A stretch of 64,000 bases of DNA, taken from contig NZ_JAUSXF010000001.1 of NCBI RefSeq assembly GCF_030816475.1, forward strand, positions 2,418,001 through 2,482,000, given 5' to 3'. Shown in pieces: positions 26,430 through 36,359 of this stretch. Within the stretch, counting starts at the first letter, position 1; every line of letters begins with the position of its first letter. This DNA is from Arthrobacter pascens (lineage in GTDB: Bacteria > Actinomycetota > Actinomycetes > Actinomycetales > Micrococcaceae). The notes under the pieces are model-generated. The model was not told the DNA's origin, did no database searches, and saw only the letters and a program-made list of their open reading frames with translations. Both the position numbers and the translations under genes were made by a program.

Positions 26430-27320
26430 ATGAAACTGGCCACACTACGGGCGGGCAAGGACACCACGGCGGCGGTACTTGTCTCGGACGACACTGCGTA
26501 CCTGGCGCTGCCATACCCTGACGTGGGCACTATGGTCGCGGACCCGCAATGGCGCCGGACGGCCGATTCCGTCGTATCGGGACAGCGTAGTGCCAACGGC
26601 GTTTCGGCTTCCGCCGCCGAGCTGACAGCCCTGCTGCCGGCGGCGGGCAAGGTGATTTGCTGCGGCCTGAACTACAGCGAGCACATTCAGGAAATGGGCC
26701 GGGAACTCCCGGAATACCCCACCCTCTTCGCGAAGTACGCAGACACACTGACCGGGGCAAGGGACACGATCGACGTGGTCGGCAGTGAACGGGTTGACTG
26801 GGAGGCCGAACTGGCCGTCGTCGTCGGCTCCCCCCTATACCGTGCAGATGAGGAACAGGCCCTGCAGGCAATCGCCGGCTACACCGTGGCAAACGATGTT
26901 TCGATGCGTGACTGGCAGAACCGCACTCTGCAGTGGTTCCAGGGCAAAGCCTTCGACGCCACCACCCCCGTTGGGCCGGTCATGATTACCCCCGATGAAG
27001 TCGAAGGCGATTTCGAGGTCCGCGGTTACGTGAACGGTGAACTGGTGCAAGCCGGAAACACGGGCACGCTGGTGTTCGGCCCCGCGAAGCTCCTCTCCTA
27101 CATCTCCCAGTTCACGGTTCTGCGGCCGGGCGACCTGATCCTCACCGGCACGCCCGGCGGAGTGGGAATGGGAATGAAACCCCCACGCTTCCTGCAGGAC
27201 GGCGATCTTCTCACCACCGAGATTGCAGGCATCGGACGCCTGGAGAACAGGATTCGCCTCCACCACAACGACGGCCGCGCAACCTACAGCGCGCCGGTCA
27301 CCTCAACCGCAACAAACTAG
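26430..27320 (+). CDS. Fumarylacetoacetate hydrolase (FAH)-family hydrolase, fumarylpyruvate-hydrolase-like
   Basis: A 296-residue FAH-fold enzyme. The C-terminal catalytic domain begins at about residue 70 (KVICCGLNYSEHIQEMG) and shows the metal ligands in VDWEAELAVVVG, followed by GYTVANDVSMRDWQ and GDLILTGTPGGVGMG. Members hydrolyse the C-C bond of fumarylacetoacetate, fumarylpyruvate or acylpyruvates, or act as 4-oxalocrotonate decarboxylases. As first gene of an operon with a small cupin dioxygenase candidate, it should cleave the ring-fission product into pyruvate and a C4 acid, as in the gentisate pathway. Confidence 0.88.
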   Translation: MKLATLRAGKDTTAAVLVSDDTAYLALPYPDVGTMVADPQWRRTADSVVSGQRSANGVSASAAELTALLPAAGKVICCGLNYSEHIQEMGRELPEYPTLFAKYADTLTGARDTIDVVGSERVDWEAELAVVVGSPLYRADEEQALQAIAGYTVANDVSMRDWQNRTLQWFQGKAFDATTPVGPVMITPDEVEGDFEVRGYVNGELVQAGNTGTLVFGPAKLLSYISQFTVLRPGDLILTGTPGGVGMGMKPPRFLQDGDLLTTEIAGIGRLENRIRLHHNDGRATYSAPVTSTATN

Positions 27321-27331
27321 GAGTGAAAACC

Positions 27332-27814
27332 ATGAGCAACAACACCACCGCGTACCTGACCGAGGGCGACAACTCCATGTATGCCGGAGCCGACGGCAAA
27401 GTCGTCCCGGTCGTCACCCGTGCAGGTGAGGAAGACAGCAACACCGCCCAGTCCGGTGACTGCATCCGCGTTTCGGGTGTGTCCATCCAGCACACACCGG
27501 CAACGAAAATTTGGTTCGGCCAGGTATCGAACACGCCCGGATACCGTTCACTGCCCCACCACCACGGCGAGGCGGAAACCGGAGGGTATGTACTGCGCGG
27601 CCACGGCCGCATCTACTACGGCGAAAACTTTTCGGAGTACCAGGACATGAAGGCCGGCGACTGGGTCTTCGTCCCGCCCTTTATGCCGCACGTCGAGGCC
27701 AACATGTCCGTCACCGAAGAACTCATCTGGCTCACCACCCGCACTCCGGAGAACATTGTGGTGAACCTCGAAGACGTCGCCGACGACACTCTCGCCGACT
27801 ACCGCCGGGTCTAG
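27332..27814 (+). CDS. Single-domain cupin, candidate ring-cleavage dioxygenase
   Basis: A 160-residue protein with both cupin motifs: motif 1 as PGYRSLPHHHGEAETGGYVL (His, His, Glu ligands) and motif 2 as GDWVFVPPFMPHVEAN (third His). It starts 11 bases after the FAH gene behind TAGGAG. Single-cupin ring-cleaving enzymes of this size exist (bacterial 3-hydroxyanthranilate 3,4-dioxygenase is about 175 residues). Lying between a FAH hydrolase and CoA genes for aminobenzoate, it is the only ring-fission candidate in the operon. A non-catalytic sensor or isomerase role cannot be excluded. Confidence 0.75.
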   Translation: MSNNTTAYLTEGDNSMYAGADGKVVPVVTRAGEEDSNTAQSGDCIRVSGVSIQHTPATKIWFGQVSNTPGYRSLPHHHGEAETGGYVLRGHGRIYYGENFSEYQDMKAGDWVFVPPFMPHVEANMSVTEELIWLTTRTPENIVVNLEDVADDTLADYRRV

Positions 27815-27819
27815 CCGCC

Positions 27820-28725
27820 ATGCCCTCGGTTTCGCCCACTGTCTCGGTGCCCACCTCGGAAACCTTCCTCCGGGCCATCCAGCTCACCCACGTCCCGGCG
27901 CAGGTCAATGACGAGGCCTACGAAGCCACCACACAGTACGTGCCATGGCCCAAGTCATATGGCGGGGACATGGTGGCCCAGTCTGCAGCTGCCATGATGC
28001 GCTCCGTCGAGGCAGACCGGACACTGCACTCCATGCACAGCTACTTCATGCGGCCAGTCGACGTCGGAGCAACCGTGCGCTACGAGGTGGAACGGCTGCG
28101 GGACGGGCGCGGCTACTCGACCCGCAGCGTCCGCGGTTACCAGAACGGCAAGACCGTCTTCACGGCAATGGGCTCCTTTCAGGTTCCCGAAGACGGTCCC
28201 GAATACCAGCCCGGCTCCCCTGCAGACCTCGAACCCGAGACGCTGCGAAGCGCCGCAGAGGTGCTCGCAGGCGTCGACGGGCCCGCAGCCGAGTATTGGT
28301 CCACGGGACGCAGTTTCGACATGCGCCATGTTCCCGGTCCGGTGTACCTGGACGTCGAGGGAGGCCCCCAAGCCCACCAGGCCGTCTGGGTGAAGGCCTT
28401 CGACCGGCTGCCCGACGCAGCCACTGACCGCCTCACCGCTGACCTGCACCGGGCGGCCCTGGCCTACGTGTGCGATTACACGATTCTGGAGACGCTGCTG
28501 CGGGTCCGCGGGCTGCACTGGTCCTCGCCCGGTCTCAGCACCGCCAGCCTTGACCATTCAATGTGGTTCCACCGTGACGGGCGCGCTGACGAATGGGTGC
28601 TCTATGTCCAGGAAGCCGTCTCCTCCCAACGCAACCGAGGCCTGGCCCTGGGCCGCTTCTTTGACCTGCAGGGGCGCCTGCTGGCCACCGTGGCCCAAGA
28701 GGGCATGATCCGATCTTCTTCCTGA
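27820..28725 (+). CDS. TesB-family acyl-CoA thioesterase II
   Basis: A 301-residue double hot-dog thioesterase. The N-terminal half has PWPKSYGGDMVAQSAAAMM and LHSMHSYFMRPVDVG. The C-terminal half has LAYVCDYTILETLLRVRG, carrying the active-site Asp, and SLDHSMWFHRDGRADEW. Start is five bases after the cupin stop, so it is co-translated. TesB enzymes hydrolyse varied acyl-CoAs. A dedicated copy inside an aryl-CoA operon suggests release of the hydroxylated aryl acid before ring cleavage. Classical aminobenzoyl-CoA degradation does not need this step. Confidence 0.9.
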   Translation: MPSVSPTVSVPTSETFLRAIQLTHVPAQVNDEAYEATTQYVPWPKSYGGDMVAQSAAAMMRSVEADRTLHSMHSYFMRPVDVGATVRYEVERLRDGRGYSTRSVRGYQNGKTVFTAMGSFQVPEDGPEYQPGSPADLEPETLRSAAEVLAGVDGPAAEYWSTGRSFDMRHVPGPVYLDVEGGPQAHQAVWVKAFDRLPDAATDRLTADLHRAALAYVCDYTILETLLRVRGLHWSSPGLSTASLDHSMWFHRDGRADEWVLYVQEAVSSQRNRGLALGRFFDLQGRLLATVAQEGMIRSSS

Positions 28726-28769
28726 GCCGGTTCCCGGACTCACATCACCATCACTTGAAAGGAGAGGCC

Positions 28770-30428
28770 ATGACATCCACATCATCGGCCCACGTGGATA
28801 CCTTTACCAGGGACCACCTACCACCGGCCAACCTTTGGCCTGCGCTCGAGTTCACCCTTCCTGAGCTCCAGTACCCGGAAAAGCTCAATGCTGCCACGGT
28901 GCTGATCAACGGCGCAGTCACGGAATACGGGCCAGGCCGTGCCGCGCTGCACACACCTGACGGCACAACCTGGACCTACGGCGAGCTCCAGCAGCGTGCG
29001 AACCAGGCGGCGCAGGTACTCACCGAGGACTTCGGTGTGGTCCCGGGCAACCGCGTCCTGCTGCGTGGGCCCAACAACCCCTGGCTCGTCGCTGCCTGGC
29101 TCGGAGTCCTGAAGGCCGGCGCGGTGGTTGTCACCACCATGCCGATGCTCCGCGCCGCCGAGGTCAGCACGTTGATCGGGCTCACCAAACCGGTGGTGGC
29201 AGTCTCGGATCACCGGTTCGTCGACGAACTGGCCGCGGCAGCAGGTACCAGCGTTACTGTTCTGTCCTATGGAGGAGATGGCGTCGGCGATCTTGTCGCC
29301 CGCTGTGCTGCCAAGGACGGCCTATTCACCGACGTTGAAACTTCCGCGGACGACGTCGCACTCCTGGGACCCACATCAGGGACCACCGGTGCACCGAAAG
29401 TCACCATGCACTTCCACCGTGACATCCTCGCCACCGCAGACACCTTCGCCCGCCACATCCTCCAGCCCACCTCCGAGGATGTGTTTGCGGGATCACCGCC
29501 CGTCGCCTTCACCTTCGGGCTCGGCGGTTTGGTGATCTTCCCGTTGCGGTTCGGCGCCTCGTCACTTCTGACGGAGCGTGCCGCCCCGGTGGAACTGGCG
29601 GAAAACGCGGCCGCCGCCGGTGCCACCATCCTCTTCACCGCGCCCACAGCCTATCGGGCCATCCTCAAAGCCGGCCGCGGCGAACTACTCAGCCGCCTGC
29701 GGATCGCTGTCTCGGCCGGTGAGCACCTGCCCAAGGAAACCTGGGAAGCCGTCCGCAGCGCCACCGGGGTCCGCCTGGTGAACGGAATCGGCGCGACCGA
29801 ACTGCTCCACGTGTTCATCTCAGCTGCCGGCGACGACATCCGCCCAGGCACAACAGGCAAGGCTGTACCCGGTTACCGGGCAGTGATCCTTGATGAGGCA
29901 GGCGTAGAGGCCGGACCCAACCAGCCCGGCAGGCTCGCGGTCATCGGGCCCACCGGCTGCCGATACATGGACGACGACCGACAGACGAAATACGTCATTA
30001 ACGGCTGGAACGTTACCGGAGACACTTTCGTGCAGGACGAGGACGGGTACTTCACCTACCAATCACGCTCGGACAACATGATCGTCTCCTCCGGATACAA
30101 CATCGGCGCCCCCGAAGTGGAAGCAGCCATCGACCAGCACCCTGACGTCGTCGAAAACGCTGTCGTGGCACGGGCCGACGAGGAGCGAGGCAGCGTGGTC
30201 TGCGCCTTCATCGTCCTGCGCGAGGGCGTGAACGCAGACGACGCCAAACGCAAAGAGATCCAGGACTTCGTCAAGGCCACCATCGCCCCATACAAGTACC
30301 CGCGGGACGTCCGGTTCGTCGATGAACTCCCACGCAACCCCAGCGGCAAACTGCAGCACTTCAAGCTGCGCGACCGCCTCGAACACGAAAACGACCAGCT
30401 GGCCGGCGCAGCCGCCACCCAGCCGTAG
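28770..30428 (+). CDS. Benzoate/2-aminobenzoate-CoA ligase-like enzyme
   Basis: A 552-residue adenylate-forming ligase. The AMP-binding P-loop LLGPTSGTTGAPKVTMHFHRD lies near residue 200, the NGIGATELLH adenine-binding motif near 335, and the catalytic C-terminal Lys is in NPSGKLQHFKLR near 525. The overall style (HFHRDI, YNIGAPEVEAAI) is that of the benzoate-CoA and 2-aminobenzoate-CoA ligases. Start ATG 28770 follows GAAAGGAGAGG; an upstream in-frame ATG at 28755 overlaps that site. The next gene is the 2-aminobenzoyl-CoA monooxygenase-type fusion, which makes anthranilate the most likely substrate. Salicylate is the main alternative. Confidence 0.88.
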   Translation: MTSTSSAHVDTFTRDHLPPANLWPALEFTLPELQYPEKLNAATVLINGAVTEYGPGRAALHTPDGTTWTYGELQQRANQAAQVLTEDFGVVPGNRVLLRGPNNPWLVAAWLGVLKAGAVVVTTMPMLRAAEVSTLIGLTKPVVAVSDHRFVDELAAAAGTSVTVLSYGGDGVGDLVARCAAKDGLFTDVETSADDVALLGPTSGTTGAPKVTMHFHRDILATADTFARHILQPTSEDVFAGSPPVAFTFGLGGLVIFPLRFGASSLLTERAAPVELAENAAAAGATILFTAPTAYRAILKAGRGELLSRLRIAVSAGEHLPKETWEAVRSATGVRLVNGIGATELLHVFISAAGDDIRPGTTGKAVPGYRAVILDEAGVEAGPNQPGRLAVIGPTGCRYMDDDRQTKYVINGWNVTGDTFVQDEDGYFTYQSRSDNMIVSSGYNIGAPEVEAAIDQHPDVVENAVVARADEERGSVVCAFIVLREGVNADDAKRKEIQDFVKATIAPYKYPRDVRFVDELPRNPSGKLQHFKLRDRLEHENDQLAGAAATQP

Positions 30429-30440
30429 AAGGAGCAAACC

Positions 30441-32834
30441 ATGAAGATCGCAATCGTCGGAGGCGGCCCCGGGGGCCTGTACTTCGCAGCACTGATGAAG
30501 CAGCTGGACCCCTCCCATGACATCACGCTCTGGGAACGCAACGCCGCCACAGACACCTTCGGTTTCGGCGTCGTATTCTCCGACGAAACCCTCGGGGGGA
30601 TCGGCAACGCCGACCCGGTGGTTGCCGAATACATGAGCCGGCGGTTTGCCCGGTGGTCCGACATCGACATCCACTTCCGCGACGAAACCATCACCGTCGG
30701 AGGCCAGGGATTCGCTGCCATGAGCCGCAAGGAACTGCTCGAGCTGCTCCAGCGCCGCTGCGCCGAACTGGGAGTGGACGTACGTTTCAGCACCCCGGCA
30801 CCACCCATCGCCGAACTCGAGGCCGGCCATGATCTGGTCCTCGCCTCCGACGGTGTCAACTCGCAAATCCGGGCAACCTATGCGCAGTCTTTCGGCCCGA
30901 GCCTTGACCCACGGCCCAACAAGTTCATGTGGCTTGGCACGGACCAGGTTTTCGAAGCGTTCAAGTTCTTCGTCAAAGACACCGAATACGGCACCATGCA
31001 GATCCACGGATACCCATACTCTGACGAAGGCTCCACCTTCATCGTCGAAATGTCCCCCGATGTGTGGGAGGCAGCAGGCTTCGATGAGACTGCCACCGAC
31101 GCATTCGCGCCCGGTGTATCCGACGAGAAGGCAATCAGCAAAATCCGCGACATCTTCGCCGAAGAACTCGCCGGACACGAAGTGCTGGCCAACAACTCCA
31201 AGTGGCTGAACTTCACCACGGTCCGCAACCGCAGCTGGCGCCACGGGAATATCGTCCTGCTTGGCGACGCCGCCCACACCGCCCACTTCTCCATCGGATC
31301 CGGCACCAAGCTCGCCATGGAAGACTCCCTGGCACTGGCCGCGTGCCTCCACGAGCACCAAGATCTTGAAACCGCACTGGCCGCCTACGAGACCGAGCGC
31401 CGTCCCGTCGTCGAATCCACACAACGAGCCGCTCAGGCTTCGCTGGAATGGTTCGAACGGATCGGACAATACAAAGGACAGGAACCCACGCAATTCGCGT
31501 TCAACCTGCTCACCCGCTCGCGCCGGATCACCCAGGAAAACCTGCGCCTCCGCGACCCGGAATTCGCCGGAGCTGTAGACAAACACTTCGCCGATTCCCA
31601 AGGCTTGCCTGACGTTGCTCCCGCAATGTTCCAGCCCTACGGCATCGGCGGACTCAAGCTGAAGAACCGGATCATCGTCTCCCCCATGGACATGTACTCC
31701 GCCACCGACGGCGTGCCGGGGAACTTCCATTTGGTGCACCTAGGCTCCAAAGCCCTTGGCGGGGCAGGACTGGTGATGACGGAGATGGTTTGCGTGTCCC
31801 CTGAAGGACGCATCACGCCCGGCTGCTCCGGCCTCTATACAGACGAGCAGCAGCACAGCTGGAAGTCCATCGTCGACTTTGTCCACGAACGTTCGACGGC
31901 AAAAATCGGGTTGCAGATTGGACACTCCGGACGCAAGGGATCCACGCGCCTGATGTGGGAAGGTATCGATGAGCCCCTCGAAACCGGGAACTGGGAGCCG
32001 GTCGGCCCGTCTGCGTTGCCGTACGGGGCCGGCAACCAGGTTCCGCGCGAAATCGACACCACCGAAATGGACCGGGTCAAGGCCGACTTCGTAGATGCTG
32101 CCCGCCGCGGAGCCGAAGCTGGCTTCGACCTCCTCGAGGTGCACGCCGCCCACGGATACCTCTTGTCCTCCTTTCTTTCGCCAATCGCCAACCGGCGCAC
32201 CGACGAATACGGCGGCAGCCTGGAGAACAGGCTGCGTTTCCCGCTTGAGGTCTTCGACGCACTCCGCGCTATCTGGCCTGTGGAGAAGCCGATTACAGTG
32301 CGAATCTCGGCGACCGACTGGATCGAGGGCGGCAACAACTCCGACGATTCAATCGGCATCGCGCAGGCATTCGTCGACCATGGCGCAGCCGGCATCGATG
32401 TCTCCACGGGTCAGATCTCCAAGGATGAGAAGCCGGCGTTTGGCCGCAGCTACCAGACCCCCTTCGCCGACCGCATTCGGCAGGAGGTCGCCGCACCGGC
32501 AGGAGTCGCCGTGATTGCAGTGGGCGCAATCTCCACCTACGACGATGTCAACTCCGTCCTCCTGGCCGGACGCGCGGACCTCGTGGCACTCGGACGCACG
32601 CACCTGTACGACCCGCAGTGGACACTACACGCGGCCGCTGAACAGGAATACCAAGGCCCTGGGTCTCAGTGGATTCCACAGTTCAGGGCCGGTCGCCGCA
32701 AGCCTCCGAGCGGCCGTACCGATGCCGTCCGCCCGCGGTTGTCCCTCCTCAAGGAACCTGATTCCATCGCCCAGGACGGGCACCTGCGCTGGACCCCCGG
32801 CGTCTCCGCTGAAGAGGCCATGCTGACCCAATAG
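30441..32834 (+). CDS. 2-aminobenzoyl-CoA monooxygenase/reductase-type fusion (also named salicylyl-CoA 5-hydroxylase/oxidoreductase)
   Basis: 797 residues in two enzymes. Residues 1 to about 390 form a class A flavin monooxygenase with FAD motif [15 protein letters not shown] and the [21 protein letters not shown] ribityl site. Residues about 396-797 form an Old Yellow Enzyme-type reductase with [30 protein letters not shown] and [14 protein letters not shown] (about 567). In Azoarcus evansii the fused enzyme hydroxylates anthraniloyl-CoA at C5 and then reduces the ring. A similar protein family serves salicylyl-CoA 5-hydroxylation towards gentisate. It is the last gene of the operon and is followed by a strong terminator. 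Which final product it makes here decides the whole pathway. Confidence 0.92.
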   Translation: MKIAIVGGGPGGLYFAALMKQLDPSHDITLWERNAATDTFGFGVVFSDETLGGIGNADPVVAEYMSRRFARWSDIDIHFRDETITVGGQGFAAMSRKELLELLQRRCAELGVDVRFSTPAPPIAELEAGHDLVLASDGVNSQIRATYAQSFGPSLDPRPNKFMWLGTDQVFEAFKFFVKDTEYGTMQIHGYPYSDEGSTFIVEMSPDVWEAAGFDETATDAFAPGVSDEKAISKIRDIFAEELAGHEVLANNSKWLNFTTVRNRSWRHGNIVLLGDAAHTAHFSIGSGTKLAMEDSLALAACLHEHQDLETALAAYETERRPVVESTQRAAQASLEWFERIGQYKGQEPTQFAFNLLTRSRRITQENLRLRDPEFAGAVDKHFADSQGLPDVAPAMFQPYGIGGLKLKNRIIVSPMDMYSATDGVPGNFHLVHLGSKALGGAGLVMTEMVCVSPEGRITPGCSGLYTDEQQHSWKSIVDFVHERSTAKIGLQIGHSGRKGSTRLMWEGIDEPLETGNWEPVGPSALPYGAGNQVPREIDTTEMDRVKADFVDAARRGAEAGFDLLEVHAAHGYLLSSFLSPIANRRTDEYGGSLENRLRFPLEVFDALRAIWPVEKPITVRISATDWIEGGNNSDDSIGIAQAFVDHGAAGIDVSTGQISKDEKPAFGRSYQTPFADRIRQEVAAPAGVAVIAVGAISTYDDVNSVLLAGRADLVALGRTHLYDPQWTLHAAAEQEYQGPGSQWIPQFRAGRRKPPSGRTDAVRPRLSLLKEPDSIAQDGHLRWTPGVSAEEAMLTQ

Positions 32835-32893
32835 AACCACGTGCTGCCACAAGCGACCGGCTGCATGTGAAGAGCTTCCAAGTGCGGAGGCGC

Positions 32894-32924
32894 AGGACCT
32901 GCCGGCGTTTTGCCGGCAGGTCCT
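32894..32924 (+). terminator. Strong intrinsic-type hairpin closing the aminobenzoyl-CoA operon
   Basis: AGGACCTGCCGGC pairs perfectly with GCCGGCAGGTCCT across the loop GTTTT, 60 bases after the stop of the fusion gene. It separates the aromatic operon from pntA. Confidence 0.8.
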
Positions 32925-32997
32925 CAGCGAAATTGGACCGACGCTGGCTATTGCTGGCAGCGGAATCCCGCCACGTTGGATGGAAGAGAGAACAGAC

Positions 32998-34557
32998 GTG
33001 ACACGTATTGGAATTGTGGCCGAGTTGGGCCGTGAGCTGAGGGTGGCGGCGACGCCTGTCACCGTCAAGCAGTTGTTGGAGTTGGGCTACGACGTTGTGG
33101 TCGAGAAGGGTGCGGGGGAGTCTGCTTCCTTCAGGGACGAAGACTACGCTGCGGCGGGTGCCTTGGTTGTGGGCGCTGATGAGGCGTGGGGGTCTGAGGT
33201 GGTGTTGCGGATCAATCCGCCCACTGCGGATGAGATCGGCCGGCTGGCTGCGGGTGCGACCCTGATCGGCTCGCTGAGCCCGGGGCTTCGGCCGGAACTG
33301 GTGGAGGCTTTGGCGGCGCGGCCGATCACGGCCCTTGCGCTGGATGCTGTGCCGCGGATTTCTCGGGCCCAGTCGATGGATGTGCTCAGTTCGATGGCGA
33401 ACATTGCCGGTTACCGGGCTGTCATTGAGGCCGCGCACGAGTTCGGCCGGTTCTTCACCGGACAGGTGACCGCGGCGGGCAAGGTCCCGCCGGCGAAGGT
33501 CCTCGTCGCCGGCGCCGGGGTGGCCGGCCTGGCGGCGATCGGTGCTGCGTCCAGCCTGGGCGCAATTGTGCGGGCCACGGACCCGCGGCCGGAAGTCGCT
33601 GACCAGGTCAAATCGATTGGCGGGACCTACCTCAAGGTTGAGGTCGCCGAGGAGATGAAGTCCACGGACGGGTACGCGAAGGCCACCTCTGAGGCGTATA
33701 ATGCCCGCGCTGCCGAGATCTATACCGAGCAGGCAGCGGATGTGGACATCATCATCACCACGGCGCTGATTCCCGGGCGCCCGGCACCGAAGCTGCTCAC
33801 CGCCGAGGATGTCGCCGGGATGAAACCGGGCAGCGTGATTGTGGACATGGCTGCCGGTCAGGGTGGGAACGTGGAAGGCTCCGTTGCCGGGGAACGCGTG
33901 GTCACGGACAACGGCGTGGTGATCCTGGGCTACACCGATCTCCCGGCCAGGTTGCCGGCCCAGGCTTCACAGCTGTACGGGACGAACATGCTGAACCTGC
34001 TCAAGCTCCTCACCAAGGACAAGGACGGGGTCCTGCGGATCGATTTCGACGACGTCGTGCAGCGCTCGGTCACGGTGGTCCAGGACGGTGAGAAGACGTG
34101 GCCGCCGCCCCCGGTCCAGGTCTCCGCCGCACCGGTGGTGAACCCGGATGCCTCGGCGGCCGCCGAAAGCCCGGCACCGAAGAAGAAACAGGGTCTCAGT
34201 GCCGCCGGTAAGGCCGGGCTCTTTAGCGCGGGCATCGCCGCGCTGTTCCTGGTCAACGCTGTTGCCCCGGCACCGTTGCCGCAGCACTTCACGGTACTTT
34301 TGCTCTCGGTCGTGGTGGGCTTCTACGTGATCGGGAAGGTTCACCACGCCCTGCATACCCCGCTGATGTCCGTCACGAACGCCATCTCCGGCATCATCGT
34401 CGTCGGCGCCCTGCTGCAGGTCACCTCGGACAACCCGGTGATGCAGGTCCTCGCCGCCGTCGCGGTCCTGCTGGCCAGCATCAACATCTTCGGCGGCTTC
34501 GCCGTCACTCGCCGCATGCTCGCCATGTTCTCCCGTGGAGACGGGTCCCGTAAATGA
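32998..34557 (+). CDS. pntA: NAD(P) transhydrogenase, alpha subunit
   Basis: A 519-residue one-piece alpha subunit. The N-terminal NAD(H)-binding domain (1 to about 375) contains [20 protein letters not shown] and [18 protein letters not shown]. After a Pro/Ala/Lys linker come three to four membrane helices. The GTG start at 32998 follows GGAAGAGAG; an in-frame ATG at 32980 overlaps that site and is rejected. With PntB it uses the proton gradient to drive hydride transfer from NADH to NADP+. NADPH is needed by flavin monooxygenases, so its position right after the aromatic operon may be functional. Confidence 0.95.
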   Translation: MTRIGIVAELGRELRVAATPVTVKQLLELGYDVVVEKGAGESASFRDEDYAAAGALVVGADEAWGSEVVLRINPPTADEIGRLAAGATLIGSLSPGLRPELVEALAARPITALALDAVPRISRAQSMDVLSSMANIAGYRAVIEAAHEFGRFFTGQVTAAGKVPPAKVLVAGAGVAGLAAIGAASSLGAIVRATDPRPEVADQVKSIGGTYLKVEVAEEMKSTDGYAKATSEAYNARAAEIYTEQAADVDIIITTALIPGRPAPKLLTAEDVAGMKPGSVIVDMAAGQGGNVEGSVAGERVVTDNGVVILGYTDLPARLPAQASQLYGTNMLNLLKLLTKDKDGVLRIDFDDVVQRSVTVVQDGEKTWPPPPVQVSAAPVVNPDASAAAESPAPKKKQGLSAAGKAGLFSAGIAALFLVNAVAPAPLPQHFTVLLLSVVVGFYVIGKVHHALHTPLMSVTNAISGIIVVGALLQVTSDNPVMQVLAAVAVLLASINIFGGFAVTRRMLAMFSRGDGSRK

Positions 34558-36029
34558 GCGCCGTACCCGAAGCAGCAGCAACACTTACGAGGAGCCTTAC
34601 CGTGTCCGACACCGTCTCCGGTCCGCTTACCGCCGACTCCATTGCGGGAGCTGCCTACATTGTCGCCGCCCTGCTGTTCATCCTCAGCCTCGCCGGGCTG
34701 AGCAAACATGAGAAGGCCCGAGCAGGGGTCATGTACGGCATCGCCGGGATGGTCATCGCCCTCGCCGCGACGATCTGGCTGACCGTCCAGGGCACCTGGG
34801 GTACCGGCCATGGCCTCACCGGCCTGGTCCTCCTGCTGGCCGCAGTTGTAGTTGGCGGGGCCATCGGCCTCTGGCGCGCCCGGGTGGTAGAGATGACCGG
34901 GATGCCAGAACTCATCGCGCTGCTGCACAGCTTCGTCGGCCTTGCCGCGGTCCTGGTGGGCTGGAACGGGCACCTTGAAGCCCGTGCCCTGTCCGTTGAC
35001 CTGATGGCGGTCCACCACGCCGAGGTGTTCATCGGCGTGTTCATCGGCGCCGTGACCTTCACCGGCTCCATCGTGGCGTTCCTGAAACTCTCGGCCCGGA
35101 TGAAGTCCTCACCCCTGATGCTGCCGGGGAAGAACGCGATCAACCTCGGCGCCCTCGCCGCGTTCATCGTCCTGACCGTCTGGTACGTCAACGACTCCCA
35201 GCTCTGGCTGCTCATCGTTGTTACCGTCCTCGCCCTCGGGCTGGGCTGGCACCTGGTGGCCTCCATCGGGGGCGGCGACATGCCCGTGGTCGTGTCCATG
35301 CTCAACAGCTACTCCGGCTGGGCCGCAGCCGCCGCGGGCTTCCTGCTAAACAACGACCTGCTCATCATCACCGGCGCCCTGGTGGGCTCCTCCGGCGCCT
35401 ACCTGTCCTACATCATGTGCAAGGCCATGAACCGATCCTTCATTTCCGTCATCGCCGGCGGCTTCGGAATCACCGCCCCCACCACCGGCGGAGCCGCAAA
35501 CCACGGCGAACACCGCGAAATCACCGCCCAGGCCACCGCGGACATGCTGACCAACGCCTCGTCCGTCGTCATCACCCCCGGCTACGGCATGGCCGTCGCC
35601 CAGGCCCAATACCCCGTCGCCGAACTCGCCCATCAGCTGCGCGAACGCGGCGTCAACGTCAGGTTCGGCATCCACCCCGTCGCCGGCCGCCTGCCCGGCC
35701 ACATGAACGTCCTCCTCGCCGAAGCCAAAGTCCCCTACGACATCGTCCTGGAAATGGACGAAATCAACGACGACCTGAACGGCACCTCCGTGGTCCTCGT
35801 CATCGGCGCCAACGACACCGTCAACCCCTCCGCCGCCGAAGACCCCGGAAGCCCCATCGCCGGCATGCCCGTCCTCCGCGTCTGGGAAGCCGAAAACGTC
35901 ATCGTGTTCAAACGCTCCATGGCCTCCGGCTACGCCGGCGTCCAAAACCCCCTCTTCTACCGCGACAACTCCCAAATGCTCTTCGGCGACGCCAAACAAC
36001 GAGTCGAAGACATCCTCCGCGCGTTCTAA
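34554..36029 (+). CDS. pntB: NAD(P) transhydrogenase, beta subunit
   Basis: A 491-residue beta subunit. About nine membrane helices (up to about residue 300) are followed by the NADP(H)-binding domain, with [35 protein letters not shown] and [14 protein letters not shown]. The ATG overlaps the pntA stop (ATGA), giving translational coupling and equal amounts of the subunits. The final [17 protein letters not shown] stretch is the family's conserved C-terminus. Confidence 0.95.
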   Translation: MSAVPEAAATLTRSLTVSDTVSGPLTADSIAGAAYIVAALLFILSLAGLSKHEKARAGVMYGIAGMVIALAATIWLTVQGTWGTGHGLTGLVLLLAAVVVGGAIGLWRARVVEMTGMPELIALLHSFVGLAAVLVGWNGHLEARALSVDLMAVHHAEVFIGVFIGAVTFTGSIVAFLKLSARMKSSPLMLPGKNAINLGALAAFIVLTVWYVNDSQLWLLIVVTVLALGLGWHLVASIGGGDMPVVVSMLNSYSGWAAAAAGFLLNNDLLIITGALVGSSGAYLSYIMCKAMNRSFISVIAGGFGITAPTTGGAANHGEHREITAQATADMLTNASSVVITPGYGMAVAQAQYPVAELAHQLRERGVNVRFGIHPVAGRLPGHMNVLLAEAKVPYDIVLEMDEINDDLNGTSVVLVIGANDTVNPSAAEDPGSPIAGMPVLRVWEAENVIVFKRSMASGYAGVQNPLFYRDNSQMLFGDAKQRVEDILRAF

Positions 36030-36359
36030 GCGAAGGCCTTCTGATGTTTGTTGTCGGTCAGTTTGACCGAGCATCAGGTGGCAAACCCGACCGCCGCACA
36101 GAAGCTCGTACCCGGAACAAGCGCATCCCATTAGTGAAGCAATGAGACAGGAACTGAAATCGCCGACTCATAACGCTGAAAATCCGGAACCGTTCGACCA
36201 TGGACAGCGCGCTAAGGAATGCAGCGCAAGAGCTTGCGCAAAAAAGCCAGGGCGCCAAAAACGGCATCATATGCAGCGGTGCCGGACCAATTTCCGGCCT
36301 CCCCCAATTAAGCAAATTAACGCGCCGCTACAGCAGCGTCACCACGAAGGGCTATTGCG
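36030..36359 (+). other. 330-base gap upstream of the adenylate kinase gene
   Basis: No supported gene. A short frame around 36200-36360 (MDSALRNAAQELAQKSQGAK) has no ribosome site and no family I know. The last bases hold the GAAGGG ribosome site of the adenylate kinase. No clear hairpin was seen after pntB. Confidence 0.45.

Noticed and set aside
30063..31739. A 558-codon minus-strand open frame opposite the monooxygenase fusion
   Set aside because: It is antisense to two clearly conserved genes, has no ribosome site or motif, and its Gly/Val/Asp-rich composition is typical of a GC-rich shadow frame.
35417..36145. A 242-codon plus-strand Arg/His-rich frame inside pntB
   Set aside because: The composition is that of a codon-position-shifted reading of pntB; pntB itself is conserved throughout.
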